Shown: one piece after another, positions 1 to 13,500 of the stretch
Layout of the letters: each line of letters starts with the position of its first letter
Position numbering within the stretch: the first letter of the stretch is position 1
From: Diadema setosum
Lineage: Eukaryota; Echinodermata; Echinoidea; Diadematoida; Diadematidae
NCBI RefSeq assembly: GCF_964275005.1
Contig: NC_092702.1
Location: 7,054,330-7,118,329, forward strand
Direction: 5' to 3'
Length of the DNA stretch: 64,000 nt
The notes under the pieces: generated by a model
Told to the model about the DNA's origin: nothing
The model's input: only the letters and a program-made list of their open reading frames with translations
Database searches by the model: none
Translations under genes and position numbers: made by a program

Positions 1-1389
1 GGTGGCCACACATGACGCCCATCAATGACCTAAACTCAGGAGCACAACGAGCGTGCTCCCACACTGTATAATGATGTGGTGAAATTTGAATCAATATGGA
101 AATGGGTTCACATGCTCCAATACTTCCTTCATCTGTCATGTTATGGTCTGATGAGCATTATAGTATAACGAAATGACACTGAAGTGAAAACTACACATTA
201 GATGATTAGAAGATAACAGTATGTACAAGCATAATTTATACACGTGTATTTACATCATGTAGGCTCATGTAGGCCTGTGTGTGTGCATGAGTAACGAATT
301 TTTGTCCATTTATGTATCATAATAGTGCATGATTGTATGTAAATTGTATCTAATGTGATTTGTAATTGATTTTGTAATATTGTGTTCCTCTGATTTTATT
401 GCATATTGTTTTATAGATGCCGGGTAGAGGTTTACTATACCAACTTTCATTTGACACACTGCATTGCATTATTGTTTTTATATTTGTATTTGAACAACCA
501 TAAAAAAAAAAACGTTTAAAATGACATCATAATAGAAAGGTCGAACATGTTTGTTTGTTTTTTCACACAAACCAAAAACAATTTAAAAGTGTAAGTTCTT
601 ACAGATCTTGAATTGTGCTCAAACTTAGAATGAGAACTGATTAGAATGCAGGTATCTCTTTCTTCGGGATTTTGGAAAGGAGAATTAGTATTTGAAAAGG
701 AAGACGATGGCATTTGCTATTTCTTTAAATTGCAAATAAAATACAGAAACAATCTAAATTCTGTAATTGGTGTATTATCATTTACAGATCAAATTATTTG
801 AAAATCTAACATCCTAGCCATGCGACCGAGCAGGGAGTTCTTTTTTTTTTCTTTTGAAAGCTTATGCGCATTTTGGGCGTAATATGATATTGGAATGCTT
901 TTAATCTAAAAAGAAGAAGAAGAAGAAGAAGATAATGATGATTCGTTGGTATCCGTTAAGTTTCAAACAGAAAGAACAATTAAAGTAAATTGTTTCATTG
1001 CAGGGTAATGAACGAAACAAAACAAAACAAAACATTACCGTTTATTCAAATGGACCCTGCATATACCAGCGGGGTCGCACATCCCCCACCCCGACCACAC
1101 TCCTATCTGCCTGTAGGTCCTGCCCTCGTCCTATACAGTATACCTATAGGTCAAAGCGGCGTCCAGTATGATTTTCTGCACTTGTTTGATGTCGACCCCT
1201 CAGAGACACCATACATACCCTCCGTCTCTCCCTCCCTCTCTCCCTCTCTCCCTCTCTCTCCATGCGATGTGTACAACCTCGAGTGCAACGGCTTCTCGAT
1301 CGTGCATCTGTACTGTATATCTGTCTACACGCACATATTCTGCATACACGTTGCTGTGTGGGAAAAAAATCCCTTAAAACTGGAGCACA
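1..1389 (+). promoter_or_regulatory. Presumed SRP72 upstream region
   Basis: No gene was seen here. It contains A/T runs, an AAG repeat near 910-930 and a TCCC-rich tract at 1218-1262. No clear TATA box stands at a usual distance from the ATG at 1390, so the promoter is placed here only by position; an upstream non-coding exon cannot be excluded. Confidence 0.4.
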
Positions 1390-1504
1390 ATGTCAAAGCA
1401 GAAGAGTTCTGAAGTGAATTTGACGAACCTGTACCACGAATTGCAAAAATTCGCTCAAAATGGCGAATACAGCAATCCAAGGGCCCTCAACGTTGCAAAT
1501 AAGA
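1390..1504 (+). CDS. SRP72: SRP72 exon 1 (start)
   Basis: Residues 1-38, beginning MSKQKSSEVNLTNLYHELQK and ending NVANK, followed by donor GTAAGT. It leaves one base (phase 1) that becomes Ile of the NKIL motif across the junction. The length before that motif is close to human, which supports this ATG. A longer upstream frame (990-1412) overlaps it out of phase. Confidence 0.93.
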
Positions 1505-4500
1505 GTAAGTAGGCCTAGAGGTGATATCATTTTGTATGTAATGTGGCCCATGATAAATTTACCATCTGTGTAGTGTAGTGATACTGCTGGTGGTGCGGAA
1601 TGAATAGACCCGTCTATGGAGAATGCTGTGCCTGTGGTGTGGTTGGAATGGAATCATTGGGGGGTAGTGCAGCGAAGGATAGATTGTATGCTATGTGTGT
1701 GCAGATTTTCTGGTTGAAACCATCACATACAGTACATGTAGCATGACAGCTTCTTGGCATTCAAAGAATATTAAAATGGACACAGAACGGAACCATACGG
1801 AACCATGGAGTTACTCTGTCATCTGACATGAAGTGGAATACTCACGTGGACCACGCAGTAGCTAATAATGGTATGATTGGTTTTCTATGTCACAACCTGG
1901 GATCAGCCCCTCCTAAAGTGAAAATCCAAGCTTTTAAAAGTCTCGTCCGTCCCCATATTGAATAGGCCTACTGCAGTTCAGTATGGGATCCACATACCAA
2001 GAGCAATCAAGCTATCCAAAGGCGAGCGGCACGGTTTATCCTAACTAGAAACTATTTCTACACGCAGCCGCTGTCGCAAAGCGACAGCGGCTGCACCTCT
2101 ACTCCTTCGCAGACGTTATTTTTGGCGGTGGGTGTACGTTTCCTTCATGAATATCTTTATTGATCGTGGAAAACTAAAATATAAGGAATCCCCGTAATCT
2201 ATGATAATCATTCAATAATCGGTATGCGTATTTTTTTTAATTATGTCAAAAACCCACCGAAATCCGTCCTTAAATTCAGGTCTGTAAGCGTCCGTATTGC
2301 TTCACTCACATCTTCTGCGTGTTATTGTCCCCGCCGAACGAGTTCGAGCAGGGGACTATGAAACGGGCTCCGTACGTGTGTGTGTCCGTGTGTCCGTCCG
2401 TCCGTGCGTCCGTCCGTGTGTCCGTCCGTGCGTCCGTGTGTGCGTCCGTGTGTGATCAAAATCTTCAATTTGCTACTTCTCTGTCATTTATGAGCCAATT
2501 TTGATTCTGTTTGCTTTATATGATAGCACTACATGGGAGCTTTAAAACTTCTACACAGAATTTCAGTCGTGACCTTTGACCTTGACCTTTGACCTATATT
2601 GTACATTTTGCTACAAAATGCTACTCCTTCGCCATTTCTAACCCGATTTTGATTCCGTTTGCTTTATATGATGGCACTAGGTGAGGGCTTCAAAACTTCT
2701 ACACAGAATTTTGACCTTTGACTTCTTTGACCTTTGACCTTGATTTTTGACCTATATTGTACATTTTGCTACAAAATGCTACTCCTTCGCCATTTCTAAC
2801 CCGATTTCGATTCAGTTTGCTTTATGTGATGGCACTAGGTGAGGGCTTCAAAACTTCTACACAGAATTTTGACCTTTGCCTTCTTTGACCTTTGACCTTG
2901 ATTTTTGACCTATATTGTACATTTTGCTACAACATGCTACTCCTTCGCCATTTCTAACCCGATTTCGATTCCGTTTGCTTTATGTGATGGCACTAGGTGA
3001 GGGCTTCAAAACTCCTACACAGAATTTTGACCTTTGCCTTCTTTGACCTTTGACCTTGATTTTTGACCTATATTGTACAATTTGCTACAAAATGCTACTC
3101 CTTCGCCATTTCTAACCTGATTTCGATTCCGTTTCTTTATGTGATGGCACTAGGTGAGGGCTTCAAAACTTCTACACAGAATTTTGACCTTTGCCTTCTT
3201 TGACCTTTGACCTTGATTTTTGACCTGTATTGTACATTGGCTACAAAATGCTACTCCTTCGCCGTTTCTAACCCGATTTTGATTCCATTTGCTTTATGTG
3301 ATGGCACTAGGTGAGGGCTTCAAAACTTTACACAGAATTTTGACCTTTGCCTTCTTTGACCTTTGACCTTGATTTTTGACCTGTATTGTACATTGGCTAT
3401 AAAATGCTACTCCTTCGCCATTTCTAACCCGATTTTGATTCCGTTTGCTTTATGTGATGGCACTAGGTGAGGGCTTCAAAACTTTTACACAGAATTTTGA
3501 CCTTTGACTTCTTTGACCTTTGACCTTGATTTTTTACCTATATTGCACATTTTGCTACAAAATGCTACTTCCGGCGGGGACATATATTACGCACCGCGTA
3601 ATTTCTACTTTTCCTTGTTGAATAGCAATCACTCTCCTATACTACAACGTAGCTAGTCGGAGCGGAAGTGACGTCAAATCATGTGAGCAGCACGCGCGGA
3701 AATACAGTACATCATTATTACATGTACGTAGAAGACGACAAGCTTTACGTAACACAAGAAACGCACGGGCGTATGTAAAATGCTACCACGGTACCTCGGG
3801 TTGAGCATTCAAATGGTAGTTCGTTGATTTTGTGAATCATCGCACAATCCGAAAAATTCAACAATAAGGTTTGGATACCAACAAAACACCAAATTCAACT
3901 CAACCATCAGCAAAATACGATATAGGTGGGTGGTATTACTGTTAAAATCAAACAAAATAAAAGACATTTTTGTGGTCTTGCCGTCAAAGGCAACGGTCGT
4001 TAACAACGTTTAAACACTAGTACACGTCAGACCGCTGTTTGCACAGCGGTCTGGTCAGGCTAGGTTTATCCTTAACGATTATAAACGTGAAAGCTCTGTC
4101 ACAGCCATGCTTGCATCCCTCCAACTAGTGCAACTCCCACCCCTCCAACAAAGAAGATTCATCAACAGGCAGGTCATGATGCACAAGATGATCCACAACA
4201 ATGTAGACCTCCCTATTACGGATTACTTGGAATTTAAGAAACGAGACCCCTCTGTGTCTACAAGAAGATCTCACCCGCTCTCCCTTGAACATTGTTGAAG
4301 TTCCTTTTAGCAAGACCAACTGTTTCAAACAGTCTTTTTTCCCAAAATCTGCCAAAGATTGGAACTCCCTTCCCCACTCATTAATTTCCATCAAGGCTTC
4401 AATGATATTTAAACAAAAGCTAAAGAGCACACAGCTTGATTAGATACCGTTCCCTCACAGACCGCTGTCAACGTTGAGTGATGTTCCGGATGGAGCTTTT

Positions 4501-7500
4501 CAACCGTGATACCGTGAAAACGTGAAACCATAATATGATTGGACACAAGTCAAGTGGTTGATAAGTGGTTCGGTGGTGCTTGTAACTATATAGTTGTATT
4601 GTGTCCTCGACATTGACGCATCATTATGATCATTGTAAAAGCACAGTTTAGCATACGTTTGTAGATACACATTCAGTTCAGTTGTTATTGATGGCCAATT
4701 TGAATTAGATTAAAAGTCTTGGCAAATGATCAACCTTACCATAGTTTTCAGAGGACAATATCCCAAACCTGCATGGACGTCCCAATGTTTTTTATATTGC
4801 TTGACGTAGGAGGCAACTACAGTCACACTGTAGGTCCTATTTATAGATCTACATCTAGAATCTAGATCTAGATTCTATAGATCTAGACCACTTAAATTTT
4901 GTGAAAGCAGACGTTCTTTGCTATGGGAGTATGAATGACTAGATCTAACGTTAGATTACTTGAAGAAGGTCAGCTCATGGATGTGTTGTAGCTCCATGAT
5001 CAGCTGTAGTCAGGAAACAATTCAATCTTATTACATGTAGGCCTACTACCTCTTGCACCACAGAATCCCCTTCTATACAAACAGAGCCATGGTTATGTAT
5101 TAGATGTAAAAAAAAAAAAAAGAAAAAAGAAAAAAAAAAGAAAGGTAAAAAAACTACTCTGGACAGACAGATTTTTCTGTCTTTAGAAACCTTTTATTGC
5201 TTTTGTAGGCAATCGAATTTTGGCACGGGAGGTTTGAACTTTGGTGCTGTTTTTGTTTTGCTTTTTTACTACTCTGAATAATGATACACTACATCATTCA
5301 TACTACACAGTGTAGTCCCATGCCTATAGGACCATAATTCAGTATTATTATAATACACATTAAACGATTAAAGCAAGCTGCCCATGATTCGACCATAACA
5401 CCATTCAAAATTCGACCACCTGCTACATGTAGAAACCTGAATGCTTTTACGTACGGTTGAATCCAGGCATGGGAGGTTGAACTTTGGTGTAGTCTTTTTA
5501 TGTTAGCATTTAATACACAAACATACAGTAAAGTGAATCACTGTATCGTCTGTCTCATATACCATAGCCAAATCATGATATGGGAATGTGCTTCGACATG
5601 CAACAAACTTTATGTCTCGTCTTCCTTCATTTTCTTTGTTTTTTTTTTCCTAGTCCTGAAAGCATCCAGGCAAGATGAAACAGCCTTTCACTGCAAAGTA
5701 GTCTGTCTCATACACCAAGGACAGTTCCAGATAGCCCTCAAGGAGATTGTCAACAACCCAGCCTTAGCAAGGTCTGTAATGCCACTCCACTAGTTGCTAA
5801 AATATTTTAAAATTTACCAGTCTTTACATAAACAATTTGCTCTTCACATCATACAGTATTCTGTTCTTTTTCTTTTGTATTGGTAATTTGTTAGTCTTTA
5901 TTTGGGATATTTTCTTGTTCAGAGTCTTGTATTAATAGTTTATTCTTAAATGTTTTAATGTAGTGTTTGTTTTAAACTACATGTTTCCTCAGAATAGAAA
6001 TTGGTGAGCTCTGTATGTAATTCAGTTTTGCCGTCTATGTAAAGCTGAGATCTAATAGTCATATACTGTACGTGAGATCTGTTCTTTCACCTGTACATAT
6101 GCTGGGATGATGATAATGCATGATGCTTATCTATGAAAATATGACTGAAATACAGACATGTCAGTAGAAACTACCATAGGACTGTCATGCTGGTTCAAAT
6201 GCTACAGCAGCTTGATACAGTATACACATGTTGGTTTAAGAACTAAAAAGACATTACCGAGATTGTGTGGAGATTTGTCATGCCAAGGCAATTTACATCA
6301 ATTCTTTAACCCCTTTTACACCAACAGTGGTTTATCATTTGAGAAGGCCTACTGCCAGTATCGTCTGAACAAAATCCCAGAAGCCTTGGCCACCATCAGG
6401 AATGTGTCAGACCCGAGTCCCAAACTGCAAGAACTGCTTGGACAAGTGGTATGTATTTCCTTACCCACTCCCAATGTAATTTATGAGGTATGTGTCGCGT
6501 GTAAAGAGTTGGATCTGATTACAAAATTTCAGATTAATACAGATTAGCATATGTAAAAACTGCATATGATTTTAAAGGTTTCAAACTATGAAAACATTTT
6601 TTATTTTTTCTGTGTAATTTTGTGTGTGTGTGTGTTTCTGTACCTGACAGGCAGCCTGTGTTTGTGTTGTAATATGTATGTAACTTTGCGCATCTGTGTC
6701 CATCTTGTCTTTTTTTTTTTAAAGAAAAATGGGGAAAAAGAAAAGAAATTTCATCTCAGAGTGTTGAGAAGTATTCTTTGTCCAGGAGAGGCTAGATGTA
6801 ATTTCGGATCTTCAAGTCCACCCTTTTTACCTGTCCAGTTTAAAAGAAAAAAGGCTGTTGCTTGGGGTAGAGTCTGAAATTACACAAGCTGTTTTGAAAA
6901 TGAGCAAATTAAAATATTTCCTTACGGGTCAGTCAATCATGTACTTGGATATCTTTCATAGAAGAAGTTTTCCCAGTGTACATAGAATACGCTTCACTCT
7001 CTTCTAGAGTTTTACATACTGTCCAAAGTACTTTAAACAGTCTGCAAGAATCTTCAGCTTATTGAAGGAGGCAGACTTATCCAGAAGAAAAAGAAAAAAA
7101 AAAAACAGTTGTCTTGATGTTCAATGTTGGGTTAGTGTGGTTCGGACAGGCTATACATTCAAGAGATTGTTTATAGACGATATTGTATGTACTTGTAGAT
7201 ATCATTTAATGTTTCTACTTGTTTTTCTTTCTTCTACAGCTGTACCGGTTGGATCAATTTGATGAATGTTTGGATGTCTACAAGAAACTTATCAAAAACA
7301 CTTCGGTAGGTTAAACGACACGCCATCTCATTTGCTTTGTGAAATGTGAATTCTACATTCCTGTTAAAGCAAATTTGAAAGGAAGTGGAAGCTGAATGAT
7401 GTGATTATGTTCAGAAAATGTCAGTGAAAAAAAAAAAATGAATAGACTGTAATGTGTACATGTAAATGCTCAATTAAAACTATCAAAGTGTTATGTTATT

Positions 7501-10500
7501 ATAACCTGTGCAGAAAGACATGCAAATAGAAAAATTGAAGTTTTTGCACGTTTATGTATGTTGTACTTTCTTAAGGTGACTAATTTCTTTTCCCTTTATG
7601 TACGTGTGTTTCAGATTTCCAAACAGAAGAATCACCATAATTGTGCATGAAAATGCGTTTCAGAATCTGTGCTGCGCATTCTTCTGTAATGAAGAAAATT
7701 TCCTCACCCTTTTACCTGTTTTGTTACAAGTTTTCCTCCCTTCGTATTGAAATTGTATTTTTTATGATATTATCAAGTCACTTTCCCATTTTTTGTCAAT
7801 CTTTCAGGATGATTATGAAGAGGAGAGGCAAACCAATCTGTCAGCTGTCATCGCGGCCCTGAAACTGTGGAATGACACTGATGTGGTAAGTCTTGTATTT
7901 CCTCCTGTCATCATTAACCCGTTGAGGACGGGCTGATTTTGCTACAACATGCATTTCCCATAGACCCCTGCCTGAGTATACTCGGGATTTGTCCTCAACG
8001 GGTTAATTGATGTGGAGACTCTCTGAGGGCATCTTCTTGACACTGCACACATTGTAGTTATATCATGTCTCTCAAGTTATGTGCTGTATGCACAGCTGGG
8101 CTCACATGGTAAAGGATAGAATCTGCATTAAGGTGTATGAGGCTGTAACATAGAACTACAATGACCAGAACACAATGGCCTCACAATTGACAGGAAACAA
8201 AAATTGAGGTGGTACAGACACTTTTCCTTCTTGGTAGGCCTACAAAGAAAAAAAAAAGGAACAAACAAGGGACAGTTAAAGGAAGCTGCAAATGAAGCTG
8301 CACCTTTGAAACAATCCTCATTATTTTGGATTCGCATTGACAAATGCCAAGTCTGGTTACGATGTGGATGTCATGGAGATAATTGCAGTGTCGTTAAATT
8401 GCACATTGCTCTGGACTCTTCCAATTTTAGGACCAAATAATGTGAATAATTTAGTTTGTGAAAGGGGTATCAGAGGAGAGTCGTGGGGTAGCTGAAGATG
8501 AGGGAATGGCCAGGAGTCATGTGTTGTGTGTAGGCATACACACTGCGCACTATAAAGTTGCCATAGATCCCAGTGATACCACTCCACCTGTTCATACATT
8601 GCCATGTGTGTTCTCTCGTAGGATGACCTCGGCTTGAAGGAGGACACATACGAGCTGAGCTACAACCGAGCCTGCCTCCTGATTGGCCAGGGCCGCTACC
8701 AGGAGGCCCTGAAGCAGCTGGACAGCGCCGAGGAGCTTTGCAGGGAGATGGAGGAGGAAGGGGTAGGTGTGAGGAAATCCAACAATTGTTTGTTTGTTTG
8801 GTTTTTTTTTTTTTTACACCGAACACTGGCTATACACTTCCTGTGTCAGACAAACTCTAGCTCTTTAGGGATTTCTGTATGAATGTGGCATTTGATTGTG
8901 ACCATTTGGAGTTCCAAAGCATAATTAGTGTTCTTAAATCAGTCCATTCCTGAGTTATGATGAGGAGGAGTATTTCATTTGATTTCTTCAAGTCTCTGGA
9001 CAACACCCAAAGTGATTATTTATTAACTTAATAGGTCATTAAGAGAGTCAGACAGAAAAGAAAAGTGAGAATCCATCATGAAAAAACAGGGAAATAGAGA
9101 GGAAGAATATGTTGGTGGTCAACCAGATACGTCTTAGCTTCTACAGCCTGTGATTGTGTGTACTCAGTGTATGATGAACACATAGACTTGTGTTTTAATA
9201 ATAACAAATTGCTAATAATGAAGAACTAAACTGCAGTAGACATCACGTGTACACCTATGTGCAGTCAGTGTTGTGAGCTATAAAAAAAAAGTGTTCCATA
9301 ATGCTGTTCATAAGTTACAAGTAGCCTGTAAATTACTGAGCTTATGGGATTATTGAGTCTAGTTTCAAACAGCAACCCCAAATACATTAGTTCTCAGCCA
9401 TGTTAACCAATTCTCCTTGAAAGGAAGGAGCTTTGATTTCATTGTCTGATAAGGCCTGTTTGTTGACCTTTGACCTTTACTTGACCCCTCCAGGATGACA
9501 TTGAGGGGGAGCTTGGAGTGATCAGTGTTCAGAAGGCTTTCTGCCTGCAGATGCAAGGAAAGAATGACGAAGCACTCAAACTGTACAACCAGTTTGTCAA
9601 GGCCAGGTGATTGCAACACCAAAGGAATTTCATACATTTCTTGCCGACCAAAACTGGAATAGGTCAAAAGTGGATACAAATGTTGTGTCAGCATCAGTCG
9701 TACTGATTTCTGTTTGTTAGATGATGAGATGATAATGTGTATGATTGTCCACATCCACACAGAAGGTGTATTTAGCCAATTATGTCTGTGTTTCAATTTC
9801 TTTATACCGATGAGTATTGGGGTATTGCTTGGCTTTGTTTTGAATAAAGCTAGAGTACCAAGATCAGGTGATCAAACTTAAAGGACAAGTTCACCTTCAT
9901 TAACATAAGGATTGAGAGAATGTAGCAATATTTGTAGAATACATCATTGAAAGTTTGAGGAAAATTGGACAATCCGTTCAAAAGTTATGAATTTTTGAAG
10001 TTTTTGTGCAGTCACCGCTAGATGAGAAGACTACTGCAGTGTAGGATGTCACATGCATACAACAAGATAAGGAAAATATAAAGAGAATTTCACAAAATTT
10101 CATCTTTTGAAAAAAGTACACATTCCCTTGACTCGTTACTGACATATGTTATGGGTAATATTATTCCCATTGCCTTTAGAAAGAGGCAAGTCAAGTGCTC
10201 TTTTATTATGCGAAAAAGTGAAAATATGTTGAATTTTCTTTACATTTTCTTTATACTGTTTTACTCATATGACATCACGAGCCTTAGTAGTCTCCTCATC
10301 CAGCGGTTCCAACACAAACATTTTAAAAATTCATAACTTTTGCATCGATTGTCCGATTTTCCTCAAACTTTCACTAATGTGTTCTACTAATATTGCAGCA
10401 TTCTCTCAATCCTTATGTTTATGAAGGTGAACTTATCAAAGTGGTGTGTGGAATAATGAAAGAGGTGACGTGGGCACCAACGATGGACAGAACACTTCCT

Positions 10501-13500
10501 CAAATTCAATATGTGCAGTGTATGATGGTATGGAGTGTATCTTATAGGAATGAAGAATGAGAGCCATACTTGCTGGGGGAAAGGGTACAAAATGTAATGA
10601 AATGTTCTGTTGAATTTTCAATATTTCAGACCATCTGACATTGGTGTGGTGGCTGTAGCATCTGCAAATATCATCTCTTTGAATAAGGTAAGAGAAAACT
10701 TTGTGATGTTTGATACTATCCCATCATTATTGTTGGCATGGGTTTTGCCCACAGAGCAGTCAAGTAGGTGATATGGTTTGGGACCACTGAAATTTACTCA
10801 TTATATAGGGTATCTTGTTGTATAAGGGATAAAAACATAAGAATATGAAAGCATAGGACCTGCAAAATTACATCAATATAAGAGATTTCTCATTATATGA
10901 CCTCGTTATAATGAGGATCCACTGTATTATCATTACATGGCAGCCACTAAGGTATGGATGACTGCTCAGCTGGTGGACTATTGTGTATCATACAATGCCA
11001 GTTTTAGAATGTGACAATTGTAAGGGGCACATTTCGGTATTATCTTCAAAGCAATGTGATGAATGCATCTTTATGGAAGCAGCTAAATTGATCATACAGT
11101 TAATCTTATTTTACACTGATTTGTTTTTATTTGCCCAGTAAAGGCTGTAGCTGATTCTCAATTCCTGTAATAAGTTTGCTTTGAAATACAGCGCATGCAT
11201 ATTATACAGTTTGATAACAAAAAAGATAAAAAGAAACAACATTTGCATATGATACGTCTGCCAGTGCCTAACAGAGAATGACCGCTGTTCTTTTTTAAGC
11301 CTGTAAGAATCATTGAAAAAAAAAAAATTTAGGCCTGTAAGAATCTGGAAAAAAAAAAAGAAAAATAAGTGAAATGAAATTAAATTATGTTTGTAATTGT
11401 GCAGGACCAGAATGTGTTTGATTCCAAGAAGAAAGTCAAGGCAACCACCGCCCCAGGGGTGGAGTTCAAGCTCGCCAAGGCCCAGAGGAACGCTATCGCC
11501 TTCAACCGGTTCCTTCTCTTGCTCTACACCAACCAGGTAATGCCAACAAAAGTGTGCAGATTCTCAGAAGTTCATGATACGTGTGGTCACCAGACCTCGG
11601 GTCCAATTGCAAAGAGACTGATGCAGGCAGAGTGTCACTGTTTCCATGTGACACATGTCTAAATTTTGTTGATTACACAAAAATGAGGTTAGATCAATAA
11701 TGACACTGTCTAGGTGGTACTCTGCAATACTCTTATTAGTTGTATAAATGTTCCTTGAAATTCTATCTGGGAGTCATCCATGAATTAGTTTGTAAACACA
11801 AGAGAGATGATAGTTATGAGAGTGAGTACAATATTGATTGCAAAATAAAGACAATGATGATGATAATGATTAATGAAATGAAGTGATTATTGACAATGAT
11901 AATGATGATGTTTGCTCCCAATAGTGTTGACAGTTAATTTGATATATGACTGGGGAGTAGCATGTAATGTTGGTGAGGCTACTCTGTGCATGCCAATGGC
12001 AATAGTTATCGTTCTGATGAAGGAAATGGTGTTGCTAGTGGATCCTGGTGATGATGGTGACGATGATGATGACAGTGATGACAGTGATGATGATGACGAT
12101 GGCGATGACGGCGATGATGATGATGATGTTGATGATGATGATGATGAAGGAGGAGGAGGAGGATAATGGTGGCAATGATGATGGGAGAATTGACTGTAGC
12201 TGATAATGGTGATGATGATAGTGAGAGTTACTGTCATTATAACCATGATATGCAATCTGGTTCTCTCCGAATCACAGTTTGAGCAGTGCCGCAAGCTCTT
12301 GGCCACCTTAAAGGAGGAGGACTTTGGAGACGAGATGCTTTGTCTACTCCAGGCTAGTCTCCTGTCCAGACAGAAAGACATCCCCAAGGCCATCCAGTTG
12401 ATTCAGGTGGGGACGCCACTGTGCAGGAGGCAACAAACCTGACCAGTCATTTTGCCGTAGAGCATTTATGTGCTCTGCCCAGCCAGTGATTATTGCATCA
12501 TGCTCGCTGGTCATGACTGATAGTTGTTATTGTGCATGTTTAGAACTTGAAGAAATATTCAGCTCCAAGAATCCATGAGCTCTTTACTTTTGAGATGTTT
12601 TGTATATAAATGCAAAGTATATTTGTGACTTCATTAATTAATTCATTTTTTTTTTCATTTCCTACGAAATTTTGCAAATTCAGTAAACATTTCCATATAT
12701 GTAGTTAAAAAAAAAAAAAATAGTACAACATTGTAGAATATACTGTGAATGGAAATAATTCTGTGCTGTGACTGTTATGACTTTGCCAAAACAAAGTTGT
12801 TGGAAATGAAGGGGGCTGTTGAAAAATGGCTTTTGATTTGCAGTCCCCTTTTTAACAATTAATGATTCCTGAACTGACAAAACTAGGGCAGATTGCTTTA
12901 AAAATAAGAAGCTTCTGTGACTAGCCTTCCTCTAAACATCAACACTAGACAATTCTCTTTGTCCCATCCCCCCCCCCCCCCATGCAATGTACTTTTATCC
13001 TCACCTATTTGATTGGAAAAAAAAACTGTCCTTGTAGACTTCTCAATCAATCCACAAGCAAAATACCTTCGAGAATATTCATGCTGTATTAGGTAAGTGC
13101 CTTTTTGTGCTTGTTTCTGTTTTTGTTTTGTTTTACATATGTAAGAGTGAAGTCCAGGAAAAAGATATCCTTTCTTGTCTTGTGGAAGAACTGTTCATCC
13201 TGTCCCTTTTGACTTCTGATCAAGTGGGATACTTTTTGTGCCCATTCCTGTGCGACAGGCAAAAGCCAACATACTTACTAACAGGCTTTCTCTGGTTTTG
13301 GTTCATTTTCTCAGGATTATGTAGACTCACATGATGATGCAAGCCTACCCCTCCAGCTCACTGCCGTACAGCTCTTCTTGCTGCAAGGTCAGAGTTCATG
13401 GTGTTCTAGACTTTGGATCTACACAAATGACAGTCATTTGACTGAGGCACCCATTATGTAGTCTTCTTGGGATGCCATGTTTAATGACTCTATCATCACA

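Larger units (their letters stand above)
2046..4062. mobile_element. Two-kb insertion splitting the LINE fragment
   Basis: The LINE reading stops and resumes around this block, and the LINE word GGTTTATCC(T)TAAC occurs on both sides (2033-2045 and 4063-4076), as a target duplication would. Each end carries a hairpin: arms GCAGCCGCTGTCGC near 2066-2096 and CAGACCGCTGT/ACAGCGGTCTG near 4028-4053. The right end reads hairpin, GTCAGG, CTAG, resembling a Helitron 3' terminus, but a target duplication does not fit ordinary Helitrons. No ORF of note inside. Confidence 0.6.

Noticed and set aside
990..1412. 140-codon frame overlapping the SRP72 start
   Set aside because: It is out of phase with exon 1, has low-complexity Ser/Pro/Leu content from the TCCC tract, and matches no family.
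11887..12393. 168-codon minus-strand frame with poly-Ser
   Set aside because: Reads the (GAT)n microsatellite and the antisense of SRP72 exon 10.
13037..13093. Possible extra SRP72 exon with good splice signals
   Set aside because: Exon 10 joins exon 11 in phase and the spacing to the next motif equals that of human SRP72; adding it shifts the frame.
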